NCBI GenBank assembly: GCA_965214525.1
Contig: OZ243959.1
Span: forward strand, 248,001 to 312,000
Reading direction: 5' to 3'
From: Qipengyuania_B sp965214525
Lineage (GTDB): Bacteria; Pseudomonadota; Alphaproteobacteria; Sphingomonadales; Sphingomonadaceae
Length of the DNA stretch: 64,000 nt
The position numbers were made by a program, and so were the translations under genes. Below are positions 1 to 7,502 of the stretch, one piece after another. Each line of letters opens with the position of its first letter. The first letter of the stretch is position 1. The notes below the pieces were generated by a model. It made no database searches, was not told the DNA's origin, and saw only the letters and a list, made by a program, of their open reading frames with translations.

Positions 1-178
1 CGGTATAAGGGCCGGAAGTGTCGTAAACCCGCACCGGCGGCTCGCCGCCCTCCAACGCGATCTCGCGCATGGCAACGCGAATGCCACTGCCCGATTTGGC
101 TCCGACATGCACTTTCTTGGAGCCGCGGATCGGTCCGGTAGTGACCCCGATCTCGAGCTTGGAATTGATGTCGGCCAT
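1..178 (-). CDS. thiC: Phosphomethylpyrimidine synthase ThiC, N-terminal fragment
   Basis: Only the first 59 codons lie in the window; the gene runs off the left edge. The reading begins MADINSKLEIGVTTGPIRGS and continues through MREIALE to VRVYDTSGPYT, the typical start of alphaproteobacterial ThiC. ThiC is the radical-SAM enzyme that converts aminoimidazole ribotide to hydroxymethylpyrimidine phosphate in thiamine biosynthesis. The ATG at 176-178 is preceded by a GGAGAG ribosome-binding site. A TPP riboswitch lies immediately upstream, which supports the identification. The radical-SAM cluster cysteines are outside the window. Confidence 0.93.
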   Translation of the reverse strand, partial: MADINSKLEIGVTTGPIRGSKKVHVGAKSGSGIRVAMREIALEGGEPPVRVYDTSGPYT

Positions 179-221
179 AGGTCGCTCTCCGTTGCGACGG
201 CAGGGCGGCTGTTCCGAAGAT

Positions 222-326
222 CAGGCCCGCTCCCTCCGCCTGTTCTAACAGGTTCAGGTTCGACGGGTCGGACGCCATGACGCGCCCCTCTCAGCCCTAA
301 GTCCTTGCGGCCACTGGCTCCCCGGG
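222..326 (-). promoter_or_regulatory. TPP riboswitch (THI element) in the thiC leader
   Basis: Read on the minus strand, this stretch holds the conserved THI-box blocks in order: GGGGAGCC, CTGAGA followed by a G-run, GACCC, GAACCTGAAC, and a closing GGAGGGA. These match the pyrimidine-sensing and pyrophosphate-sensing arms of TPP aptamers. It lies about 45 bases upstream of the thiC start. By family knowledge, TPP binding lowers thiC expression. No clear terminator hairpin was seen between aptamer and gene, so control at translation initiation is the likelier inference. The rest of the 179-520 spacer shows no gene and presumably holds the thiC and mcp promoters. Confidence 0.9.
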
Positions 327-520
327 GATCGAGTCGGTCTAGTCCATGCGCTCGGCCCGGTCCAGAGCTTGCGCGAAAGTCGCGCATGCTTTGAGGAAGA
401 ATTAACCACCATCCTCTTATCACGGCTGTCGTGAGTGCGCTTCCGGGGGGGCGGACCTGATCCCTGTTTCCACTGCGTATTTCACGCAGGCTGGATCATG
501 ATAACGAGGCGGTAAGATCG

Positions 521-2587
521 ATGGCGTTTCTTTTCGACCGGCCCATTGCAGTTCGGATCGCGTTGCTCGCGCTGCTGCCGTTTCTTGCGGCGTTATGGCT
601 GGCGAGCATGCAACTTGGCGAACAGCGCGAGGCGGCCCGGACCGCGGCAAAGCTCGAGCAATTGATGCTACTGACTGCGAGCATCAGCGAAGTTGTGCAT
701 GACATGCAAAAAGAGCGGGGTCTGTCGGCTGGCTTCACCGGAAGCAAAGGGCAGAAATTTGCCGATATGATCCCGCGCCAAAGAGAGGAAACGGACTTGC
801 GCGTGCAGCGATTCGATGCGGAACTGGCAAATTTCGATTTCTCGGAGTTCGATCCGGCGTTTGAGGATGAAGTACGCGCAAGCCGTAATGCGCTGGCCGA
901 TATCGGGGCGATACGACGGCGGGTTTCCGCGCTAGATGCGACCGTGCCGCAGATTGCGCAATTCTATACCCAGCGGATCACCGCTCTGCTCACGATCGTC
1001 GATGAAGCGGGAATGATGGGACATGATGCAGATGTGCTGCCCCAGGTGATAGCCTATGCTGCATTGCTGCAGGGCAAGGAAAAGGCCGGACTTGAACGGG
1101 CAATGGGCGCGACCGGGTTCGGAGCCGGACGGTTCAGCCCCGATATCTATCGCCGGTTCATTGCCCTTGGCGCCGGGCAGGATGCCTATTTTTCGACATT
1201 CGATACCCATGCCACACCTTCGCAATCCGCGTATCTCGGCCTCGCCCTCGACGGACCCGATGCCAAGGCGGTCGATGCGATGCGTGAAGCTGCGGTTGCA
1301 AGCACTGTCACGGGTTTTGTTAGCGGCGTCGATGCCGAGCGGTGGTGGGAGGAAATCACCGGCAAGATCAACATGATGAAACAGGTCGAGGATTCGATGA
1401 CGGTCGATCTGGTAACCCTTGCCGCCGACAAGCGCAGCGCCGCGGATGCAGCGTTCACGACCAGTTTGCTCGTCATGCTGGCACTTGGTGCGATCATCGT
1501 ATTCCTGTCGCTATTCGTCATCCTGAGCATCGTGCGCCCGGTCAAGAAACTTTGCGCTGCGACCGAGCGGATGACCGCGGGGGATTATGACTTTGCGATC
1601 GATATTCGCCAAAGTGAGGACGAGATCGGCGCGCTGGTGGCACGCATAAAGCTGTTCCGCGCGAAGCTTTTGGAAAGCGGAATCGCCCAGGCCGCCCACG
1701 CGAAGGAACGGGCGGAGCATACGCGGCAGATGGAAGAGCGGGCGGCACTGGTCGAACAATTGACCGCCGGATTCGACACTACGATGACCGGAGCGTTGAG
1801 TGTGTTCGCAGAAGCCTCGACCAGCTTGAACCGTGCAGCGCAGGATTTGGACAATACGGCACGCAATACAGCGGAGCGCTCCGTTCAGGTAGCCAGCGCC
1901 TCGCAACAGACCAGCCACAATGTGAAGACCGTAGCGGATGCGACCGAGGAATTGTCGCTTTCGATCGGCGAGATCGTGAAACAGATGGGCGCAAGTGCAT
2001 CCAGCGTCGCCGCCGCCGTGGAACAGACCCGGCTTGCCAATACCGACATCAACGAATTGCACCAGGCCGCCGGTGAGATCGGAGCCATCGTCTCCCTGAT
2101 CGTGCAGATCGCGGAACAGACCAATCTGCTGGCTCTCAATGCTTCCATCGAAGCCGCACGGGCCGCCGATCAGGGTTTGGGCTTCGCGGTGGTCGCCAGG
2201 GAAATCAAGGGGCTGGCGGAACAGACCGCCGAGGCGAGCAAAGGCATCGTCGACCACATCGGTTCCGTGCAGCGCAAGACCGAACAAGCGGTTGGCGCCA
2301 TCCATACCATCAGCGCGAAGATGAGCGACATGGAACATGCCTCGCTTGCGATCTCTTCGGCCCTCGAACAGCAAAGCATTGCGGCTGACAGCATCGCACG
2401 CAACATTCATGAAGCGGCATCGGGAACGCGCGAAGTCGATTTCAATATCGGCGATGTGCAGCGTGCCACCACCGATACGAAGAACACGGCTGACAATGTC
2501 GTTGTCGCGGTGACCAGTTTCCGCAGTCAGGCCGATGGCTTGCGCGGTACGGTCAGCGATTTTCTTACCCGGATCAAGGCAGCCTAG
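521..2587 (+). CDS. Methyl-accepting chemotaxis protein with NIT sensor domain
   Basis: A 688-residue membrane chemoreceptor. The first transmembrane helix is at about 12-30. A periplasmic region follows with the nitrate/nitrite-sensing (NIT) hallmark MQKERGLSAGF near 62-72. The second helix is at about 314-336, then a HAMP domain (RPVKKL to about 390) and a long cytoplasmic signalling coiled coil. The conserved hairpin reads AEQTNLLALNASIEAARA at about 527-544. It should control CheA through CheW. The ligand cannot be assigned, since NIT domains are diverse. No CheR-binding pentapeptide is visible at the C terminus. No che genes are nearby, so it is an orphan receptor. The trimeric adhesin gene follows after 66 bases. 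Confidence 0.9.
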   Translation: MAFLFDRPIAVRIALLALLPFLAALWLASMQLGEQREAARTAAKLEQLMLLTASISEVVHDMQKERGLSAGFTGSKGQKFADMIPRQREETDLRVQRFDAELANFDFSEFDPAFEDEVRASRNALADIGAIRRRVSALDATVPQIAQFYTQRITALLTIVDEAGMMGHDADVLPQVIAYAALLQGKEKAGLERAMGATGFGAGRFSPDIYRRFIALGAGQDAYFSTFDTHATPSQSAYLGLALDGPDAKAVDAMREAAVASTVTGFVSGVDAERWWEEITGKINMMKQVEDSMTVDLVTLAADKRSAADAAFTTSLLVMLALGAIIVFLSLFVILSIVRPVKKLCAATERMTAGDYDFAIDIRQSEDEIGALVARIKLFRAKLLESGIAQAAHAKERAEHTRQMEERAALVEQLTAGFDTTMTGALSVFAEASTSLNRAAQDLDNTARNTAERSVQVASASQQTSHNVKTVADATEELSLSIGEIVKQMGASASSVAAAVEQTRLANTDINELHQAAGEIGAIVSLIVQIAEQTNLLALNASIEAARAADQGLGFAVVAREIKGLAEQTAEASKGIVDHIGSVQRKTEQAVGAIHTISAKMSDMEHASLAISSALEQQSIAADSIARNIHEAASGTREVDFNIGDVQRATTDTKNTADNVVVAVTSFRSQADGLRGTVSDFLTRIKAA

Positions 2588-2653
2588 CCGGGTTCGCAGG
2601 GACCAGCGGGTCGACAGGATCATATCGCGAAACTGTGTTGAAAGGTGTGTAGG

Positions 2654-5600
2654 ATGATGAAACCGCGCATTTCGTGGCGCAAGTTGAACTGTGCTGGCTA
2701 CGCGACCCTCGCGATCGCGGCGTTCGGGCTGCACCCGCAACCCGCCTTGGCCGACGATTGTCTCCTCGATACCAACAACGACGGAACCGCCACCGCCGCC
2801 ACGGATAGCGATCTGGGCGCGAACAGCAGCGGCGCCGACAATCGATTGGCGTGCGGCCAAAACGCTTTTGCGGGCGGAGACAAGGCTACCGCCATCGGCT
2901 CGAATGCAGCCGCGCTCGCCAATGGCACAGCGATCGGATCGGCCAGCAACGCGGCGGCCGATGCCGTGGCGATCGGGGGAGCGGCCACCACGAATGCCAC
3001 CGGTGCGGTTGCAGTGGGTGCGAACAGCAGTGCCAGCAGAACCGGCTCGGTCGCCCTGGGTGCCGGTGCGGTTGCGAACGAGGCGAACGTCGTGTCGGTC
3101 GGCAACAGCGTCACCAAACGGCGCATCGTGAACGTCGGCAACGGCATCGACGGTAACGATGCGGTCAATCTGGCGCAGGTCCAGGCGATGATCAATAATG
3201 CGAGCGCAAATCCCTACATCGTCTTCAACGGTACCGGTTTGGCAGCGCAGGCGAGCGGGGCGAACAGCACCGCGATGGGGGTGGGCGCTTCGGCGCTCGA
3301 TAATGGAACGGCGGTTGGCACCGGCGCCGTGGCAGGCGCGGGTGGATCGGCGTTCGGAACGCTGGCGCAGGCCGATGCATCGAAAGCTGCCGCCTTTGGG
3401 AACGCAGCACGGTCGGGTGCCGAACGCGCCACGGCAATCGGTTCCGGCAGCAATGCCGGGGGATACGAAAGCCTCGCGATGGGTTTTGCCAGTTCGTCCG
3501 GCGGTCATGGCAGCACGGCGATCGGCCAGGGCAGCAACGCGGCCGGGCATGGCGCGCTGGCTGCAGGTGTGGGAAGCAGTTCAGGCGGCTACGAGAGCGT
3601 GGCCGCAGGCGCCAGGAGCGTCGCGCAAGGCGACTACGCTGTCGCGCTGGGTACGCAGAGCATCGCGTCAGGTCAGAACAGCGTCGCTGCGGGCACGACG
3701 GCGCAGGCGACCGGCCAGTCTGCCATCAGCCTTGGGTCGTCGAGCATGGCAAGTGCCACCGAAAGCGTGGCCGTTGGCAGTCAGGCCCGCGTATCGGCAG
3801 ACGCGATCGGCAGCATCGCGCTGGGTGCCAACACTATCAACGATCGCAGCAATACCGTGGCGATCGGAAACCGCCAATTGACGCAGATTGCGGATGGTGT
3901 CGAAGAGACAGATGCCGTCAATTTGCGCCAATTGCGCGAGGCGATCGGAAATGCCGGTCCCCAAGGCATCATGGTCGATGTTCCTGGCGGCTTTGCAGCC
4001 AATGCCAGCGGGGTCGCGGCGCTGGCCATCGGATCAAAAGCCCATGCCAGCGCTGCCGAGGCGATTGCCATCGGGGTGGAAGCGAGCGGTGCCGGCCAGC
4101 AAAGCATGGCTCTGGGGGCCTACAGCCTGGCCGAAGGGTCTGGCTCGACAGCGCTGGGCAATTACGCCAATGCGCAAGGGGTGCAATCGATCGCCATCGG
4201 TTGGCAGGCACGCATATCGGGCGTTCCGACCGACAGCGCCAACGCGATCGCCCTTGGAACAAGCGCACATGCGCAAGGGCCAAACACGACAGCCATCGGC
4301 GCGTTTGCCAATGCGCTGGAAAGCGGTTCGGTGGCGCTGGGCTGGCAGGCGAACGCTCTGGCCTCGGATGGCATCGCCATCGGCCGCTCCACTACTGCCG
4401 GGTTCGGCAGCATCGCCATTGGCGGCGATAGCGAAGACGATCTGCAGATCGGTGCGCAGGCGACCGCTCGCTTCGCGACTGCCATTGGCACCGATGCCAA
4501 TGCCGCGGGTCAGAATGCCTTGGCCGTTGGCCGCAACAGCGTCGCCGAGCAGGAGAGCGGCATCGCGATCGGGGCGTTCAGCTATTCCACCGCCGGTTTC
4601 GCGACCAGCATCGGCACGGGCAGCACCGCTTCGGGACAGCGTTCCACCGCGGTCGGCACTGCCAGCAAGGCAGAGGCGCAGGATGCCAGTGCCTTTGGCA
4701 TGGGCGCGATTGCCGGCGGTATCGGTTCCATTGCCATCGGCGGCGACGGGAATGACGACGATGGCACGGGCTCACCGGTCGGCGCCGGCGCTTTCGGGGC
4801 GTTTTCCGTGGCATTGGGGGCCGATGCGTTCGCCTTGGGCGACAATGCGATGGCGCTGGGACCGAACGCGAAAGCGACGTATTCCGATGCGATAGGGATC
4901 GGCCGTCAGGTCGAGGCCGGCGGGGTGCAGGCGATCGCGCTTGGTCCGGTCGCCGCCGCTAACGGCAACAACGCCGTCGCCATTGGCGCCCGTGCCAATG
5001 CCGGCAACATTGCGGCTGTGGCGGTTGGCCAGGATGCGAGTGCGGCGGGGATCAACTCGCTGGCGTTCGGGGCGTTTGCGCAGGTGACTTCGGACAATTC
5101 GCTGGCAATGGGAGCGGGCAGCCGGGCTTCGGCCAACTTCTCGACCGCGGTCGGGCGTTCGGCGGTGGCGAGCGGGGACAGCGCGACGGCGCTTGGCCGC
5201 AGCGCCGTGGCATCGGGCGCCAACAGCGCCGCCTTTGGCACCGGCGCGCAGGCCGGGCCGCAGGGCGTGGCGTTCGGGCAGACCGCGCAGGCGACCGGCG
5301 GCAACTCCACCGCTTTGGGACAACTGGCCAAGGGCACCGCGCTGCTGGCAACGGCGGTGGGCAACACCTCGACCGCCAGCGCCCGGTTCGCCACCGCGCT
5401 GGGTTCGCGCGCCAACGCGACCGGCGAATACGGAACAGCGCTCGGCTATCAGGCGGGCGCCACCGCCGCCGCCGCGACCGCCATCGGCTTCAACGCGCAG
5501 GCCGGCTTCGGCGGCTCGACGGCGGTCGGCCAGAATGCGGTCGCCACCACCACCAACCAGGTCGCGCTGGGCGGCCAGGGTTCCTCGGTCAGGATCGGCG

Positions 5601-6043
5601 ACATCGCCGCTTCCACCGCGGCCCAGCAGGGCAACGTCCAGGCCGTGACCGTCGATCAGCGCGGCGTGCTGGGAACCTCGTCCATCGCCACCGCCGCCAG
5701 CGTCCAGAACGTGCGCATCGCCATGGACAACATCGCCGCCGTAACCGACCAGCAGTTCGGAGCGTTGCAAAGTCAGGTCAACGACCTGTTCGACCTTACC
5801 GACACCTTGCGGGACGATACACGGCAGGGCATCGCTGCGATCGCCGCCATGGCCAACCCGCACTTCCCCAGCGAAGCGGGCAAAACCAGTTACGCCTCCA
5901 ACCTCGCCACGTATCGCGGCGAAGTCGGCGTATCGGCCGGGTTGACCCATCGCTTCAACGGAGATTTCGCCGTGACCGCAGGCGCGACCTATGGCGGCGG
6001 CGACAACCTGGCGGTCAGGGCAGGCGTTGCCGGGGAGTTTTGA
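2654..6043 (+). CDS. YadA-like trimeric autotransporter adhesin
   Basis: About 1129 residues. An N-terminal Sec signal ends near HPQPALADD. The bulk is a head of repeated units of about 14 residues of the form A-x-AIG-x-x-A-x-A-x-G-x-x-S, the YadA/Hia left-handed beta-roll. Neck-like segments (DAVNLAQVQAMI near 170 and DAVNLRQLREAI near 420) break the head into blocks. Two loops rich in D and G (near nt 4425 and 4740) interrupt the repeats. The C terminus (nt about 5720-6040) has a coiled-coil stalk and the YadA anchor, ending in GVAGEF with a terminal Phe. It is expected to form an outer-membrane trimer for adhesion or biofilm. The ATG at 2654 was chosen because GAAAGG lies 8 bases upstream; an upstream GTG at 2645 is less likely. 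Confidence 0.93.
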   Translation: MMKPRISWRKLNCAGYATLAIAAFGLHPQPALADDCLLDTNNDGTATAATDSDLGANSSGADNRLACGQNAFAGGDKATAIGSNAAALANGTAIGSASNAAADAVAIGGAATTNATGAVAVGANSSASRTGSVALGAGAVANEANVVSVGNSVTKRRIVNVGNGIDGNDAVNLAQVQAMINNASANPYIVFNGTGLAAQASGANSTAMGVGASALDNGTAVGTGAVAGAGGSAFGTLAQADASKAAAFGNAARSGAERATAIGSGSNAGGYESLAMGFASSSGGHGSTAIGQGSNAAGHGALAAGVGSSSGGYESVAAGARSVAQGDYAVALGTQSIASGQNSVAAGTTAQATGQSAISLGSSSMASATESVAVGSQARVSADAIGSIALGANTINDRSNTVAIGNRQLTQIADGVEETDAVNLRQLREAIGNAGPQGIMVDVPGGFAANASGVAALAIGSKAHASAAEAIAIGVEASGAGQQSMALGAYSLAEGSGSTALGNYANAQGVQSIAIGWQARISGVPTDSANAIALGTSAHAQGPNTTAIGAFANALESGSVALGWQANALASDGIAIGRSTTAGFGSIAIGGDSEDDLQIGAQATARFATAIGTDANAAGQNALAVGRNSVAEQESGIAIGAFSYSTAGFATSIGTGSTASGQRSTAVGTASKAEAQDASAFGMGAIAGGIGSIAIGGDGNDDDGTGSPVGAGAFGAFSVALGADAFALGDNAMALGPNAKATYSDAIGIGRQVEAGGVQAIALGPVAAANGNNAVAIGARANAGNIAAVAVGQDASAAGINSLAFGAFAQVTSDNSLAMGAGSRASANFSTAVGRSAVASGDSATALGRSAVASGANSAAFGTGAQAGPQGVAFGQTAQATGGNSTALGQLAKGTALLATAVGNTSTASARFATALGSRANATGEYGTALGYQAGATAAAATAIGFNAQAGFGGSTAVGQNAVATTTNQVALGGQGSSVRIGDIAASTAAQQGNVQAVTVDQRGVLGTSSIATAASVQNVRIAMDNIAAVTDQQFGALQSQVNDLFDLTDTLRDDTRQGIAAIAAMANPHFPSEAGKTSYASNLATYRGEVGVSAGLTHRFNGDFAVTAGATYGGGDNLAVRAGVAGEF

Positions 6044-6045
6044 AG

Positions 6046-6057
6046 CACGCCGGCGTG
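6046..6057. repeat. 12-bp perfect palindrome after the adhesin gene
   Basis: CACGCCGGCGTG starts 2 bases after the adhesin stop codon. It is a perfect loopless palindrome with no following T-run, so it is a poor intrinsic terminator. It could be a protein-binding site or part of a longer weak hairpin. In GC-rich DNA it may be chance. Confidence 0.35.
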
Positions 6058-6208
6058 GCTGACGGCGGGGGCGCATGCTTTCGGCGGGTTCAGCACGCCG
6101 GGTCACCCGTTTCCTTGTATCGAGGCTGATGCTGTTCGGCGCAAAAGATGCGCGAAAATGGGCCAAACGTGCAGCATCTTGGTCGAACGGCAAGATAATG
6201 TTAACTCT

Positions 6209-6229
6209 AATGTCAGCTTAATGTCATAC
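6209..6229 (+). promoter_or_regulatory. Candidate PhoB-box-like direct repeat upstream of the T4SS operon
   Basis: Two copies of TAATGTCA sit with an 11-base period (TGTCA at 6211-6215 and 6222-6226). Degenerate copies flank them: TGTTA at 6199 and GGTCA at 6232, each one base out of phase. An 11-base spacing of TGTCA units is the layout of PhoB boxes. The repeat is 32-52 bases before the lytic transglycosylase start, a promoter-proximal position in a locally AT-rich stretch. Assigning it to PhoB is inference; another response regulator using 11-base direct repeats is possible. Confidence 0.4.
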
Positions 6230-6260
6230 TGGGTCATTAAGTCGGTTGCTCGGAGGAAAC

Positions 6261-6848
6261 ATGATTCTGGCATTGGGGTGGCGTATCGCGCTTGGCGCCG
6301 GCCTGATTGCGGCCGCCGTCCCGGCGCATGCAGACGTTCTGGAGATCGGCGACGAAGGCGCACATTGGGTCGTTGGGGCGCAAGCCGCGCCTTTGTCCGC
6401 GCCGGCCGGTGGATTGCCCGATAGCGGGTACGCCGATGTCCAGGCTACCGACGATCGACGCCTGCATCGCATACCGCCGGTCTTTCTGGCCAAGGTTCAG
6501 GAACTTGCCGCACGCTACGATCTTAGTCCGGCCTTGATCGAGGCTTTGGTATGGCAGGAAAGCCGCTGGCGTCATGATGCGTTATCGCACAAGGGGGCGC
6601 GTGGATTGACGCAATTGATGCCAGGCACGGCACGCGACCTGGGCGTGGATGCGAACGATCCGTTCGCCAATTTGGAGGGTGGTGCGCGCTATCTGCGGGC
6701 GCAGCTCAACCGGTTTGGCGGCGATCTGGAGAAGGCGCTGGCCGCCTATAATGCGGGGCCGGCACGGGTCGAGCGTGAGGGCAAAGTTCCGCGGATCGCC
6801 GAAACCCGCAATTACGTGGCGGCGATCCTGACCCGCCTGGCCAATTAG
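6261..6848 (+). CDS. virB1: VirB1-like lytic transglycosylase
   Basis: A 195-residue exported SLT-family muramidase. A signal peptide ends near AVPAHAD. The catalytic Glu is E100 in VWQESRW, followed by the SLT motifs GARGLTQLMP and AAYNAGPARV. It should cleave peptidoglycan locally so that the secretion channel can cross the wall. The ATG at 6261 is chosen because GGAGGA sits 3 bases upstream; a TTG 15 bases earlier lacks a site. It is the first gene of the VirB operon and only 11 bases separate it from virB2. Alone it could be a generic housekeeping transglycosylase; its position makes VirB1 the best call. Confidence 0.88.
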   Translation: MILALGWRIALGAGLIAAAVPAHADVLEIGDEGAHWVVGAQAAPLSAPAGGLPDSGYADVQATDDRRLHRIPPVFLAKVQELAARYDLSPALIEALVWQESRWRHDALSHKGARGLTQLMPGTARDLGVDANDPFANLEGGARYLRAQLNRFGGDLEKALAAYNAGPARVEREGKVPRIAETRNYVAAILTRLAN

Positions 6849-6859
6849 TTCGGAGAAGA

Positions 6860-7171
6860 ATGTCGATGCGTCTGCCTGTCCTGTTCACGGCCCTAGTCCT
6901 GGCGTTGCGCCCTACCCGCCTGCTTGCGCAGACGACCGGCACGGACCCGCAGGGGTCCGGCCCGATCGTGGCCGCCCTGGGCTGGCTGCAGGGAACGCTG
7001 CTCGGCAACGTGGCTACCGCCGTGGCGGTGATGGCGGTTGCCGCGGTCGGCTTCATGATGCTGACCGGCCGCTTGAACTGGCGCTTTGGCGCGACGGTCA
7101 TCATCGGCACGTTCATCCTGTTCGGATCGGCATCGATCGTGGCGGGCATCCAAGCGGCATCGGGAGGGTAG
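6860..7171 (+). CDS. virB2: VirB2/TrbC-family pilin
   Basis: A 103-residue small hydrophobic protein with a cleavable leader ending near LLAQT and two hydrophobic helices (about 50-70 and 75-98) separated by the basic loop GRLNWRFG. This is the classical TrbC/VirB2 major pilin layout. Processed subunits would be stored in the inner membrane and assembled as the T4SS pilus. It lies 6 bases upstream of virB3. Assignment rests on topology, length and gene order rather than on a strict sequence motif. Confidence 0.88.
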   Translation: MSMRLPVLFTALVLALRPTRLLAQTTGTDPQGSGPIVAALGWLQGTLLGNVATAVAVMAVAAVGFMMLTGRLNWRFGATVIIGTFILFGSASIVAGIQAASGG

Positions 7172-7177
7172 GGGCAA

Positions 7178-7462
7178 ATGACCGCTCTTGCCCGTCATCC
7201 CGTCCACCGTGCCCTGACGCGGCCGCAGATGTTCGCGGGCGTGACGTTCAATTTTTTCATCATCAATGCTTTGGTCACGACCGAGCTGTTCCTGGTGACG
7301 GGAAGTTTTCTGGCCTTGCTTGGCGCGCTGGTGATGCACGTGATCGGCTATTTCGCCTGCCTGCGCGAGCCGCGCATCTTCGACTTGTGGCTGACCAAGG
7401 TCAGCAAGTGCCCGCGGGTCAAGAACTGGAAACACTGGGGCTGCAACAGTTACGCGGCCTGA
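7178..7462 (+). CDS. virB3: VirB3-family inner-membrane protein
   Basis: 94 residues. It has the short N-terminal VHRALTRPQMFAGV segment typical of VirB3/TrbD, followed by two adjacent hydrophobic segments (about 18-40 and 42-60) and a short basic tail with CPRVKNW. VirB3 works with VirB4 at the inner membrane in pilus biogenesis. It is the third gene of the operon, separate from virB4, unlike systems with a VirB3-VirB4 fusion. Confidence 0.9.
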   Translation: MTALARHPVHRALTRPQMFAGVTFNFFIINALVTTELFLVTGSFLALLGALVMHVIGYFACLREPRIFDLWLTKVSKCPRVKNWKHWGCNSYAA

Positions 7463-7502
7463 ACACGCGTTTTGAACCGGACCCAAGGGAGGGCCGACGG
7501 AT

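Noticed and set aside
1511..3550. Long minus-strand open frame opposite the chemoreceptor and adhesin genes
   Set aside because: It is a GC-driven antisense frame across two well-supported genes and its translation has no domain or start signal.
2870..5560. Possible CRISPR or satellite array because of many short repeats
   Set aside because: Repeats are degenerate, in frame, about 42 bases long and code for the YadA head; there are no constant repeat/unique spacer units.
4772..6193. 473-codon minus-strand frame opposite the adhesin repeats
   Set aside because: Mirror of a repeated GC-rich coding sequence; composition Arg/Gly-biased with no domain.
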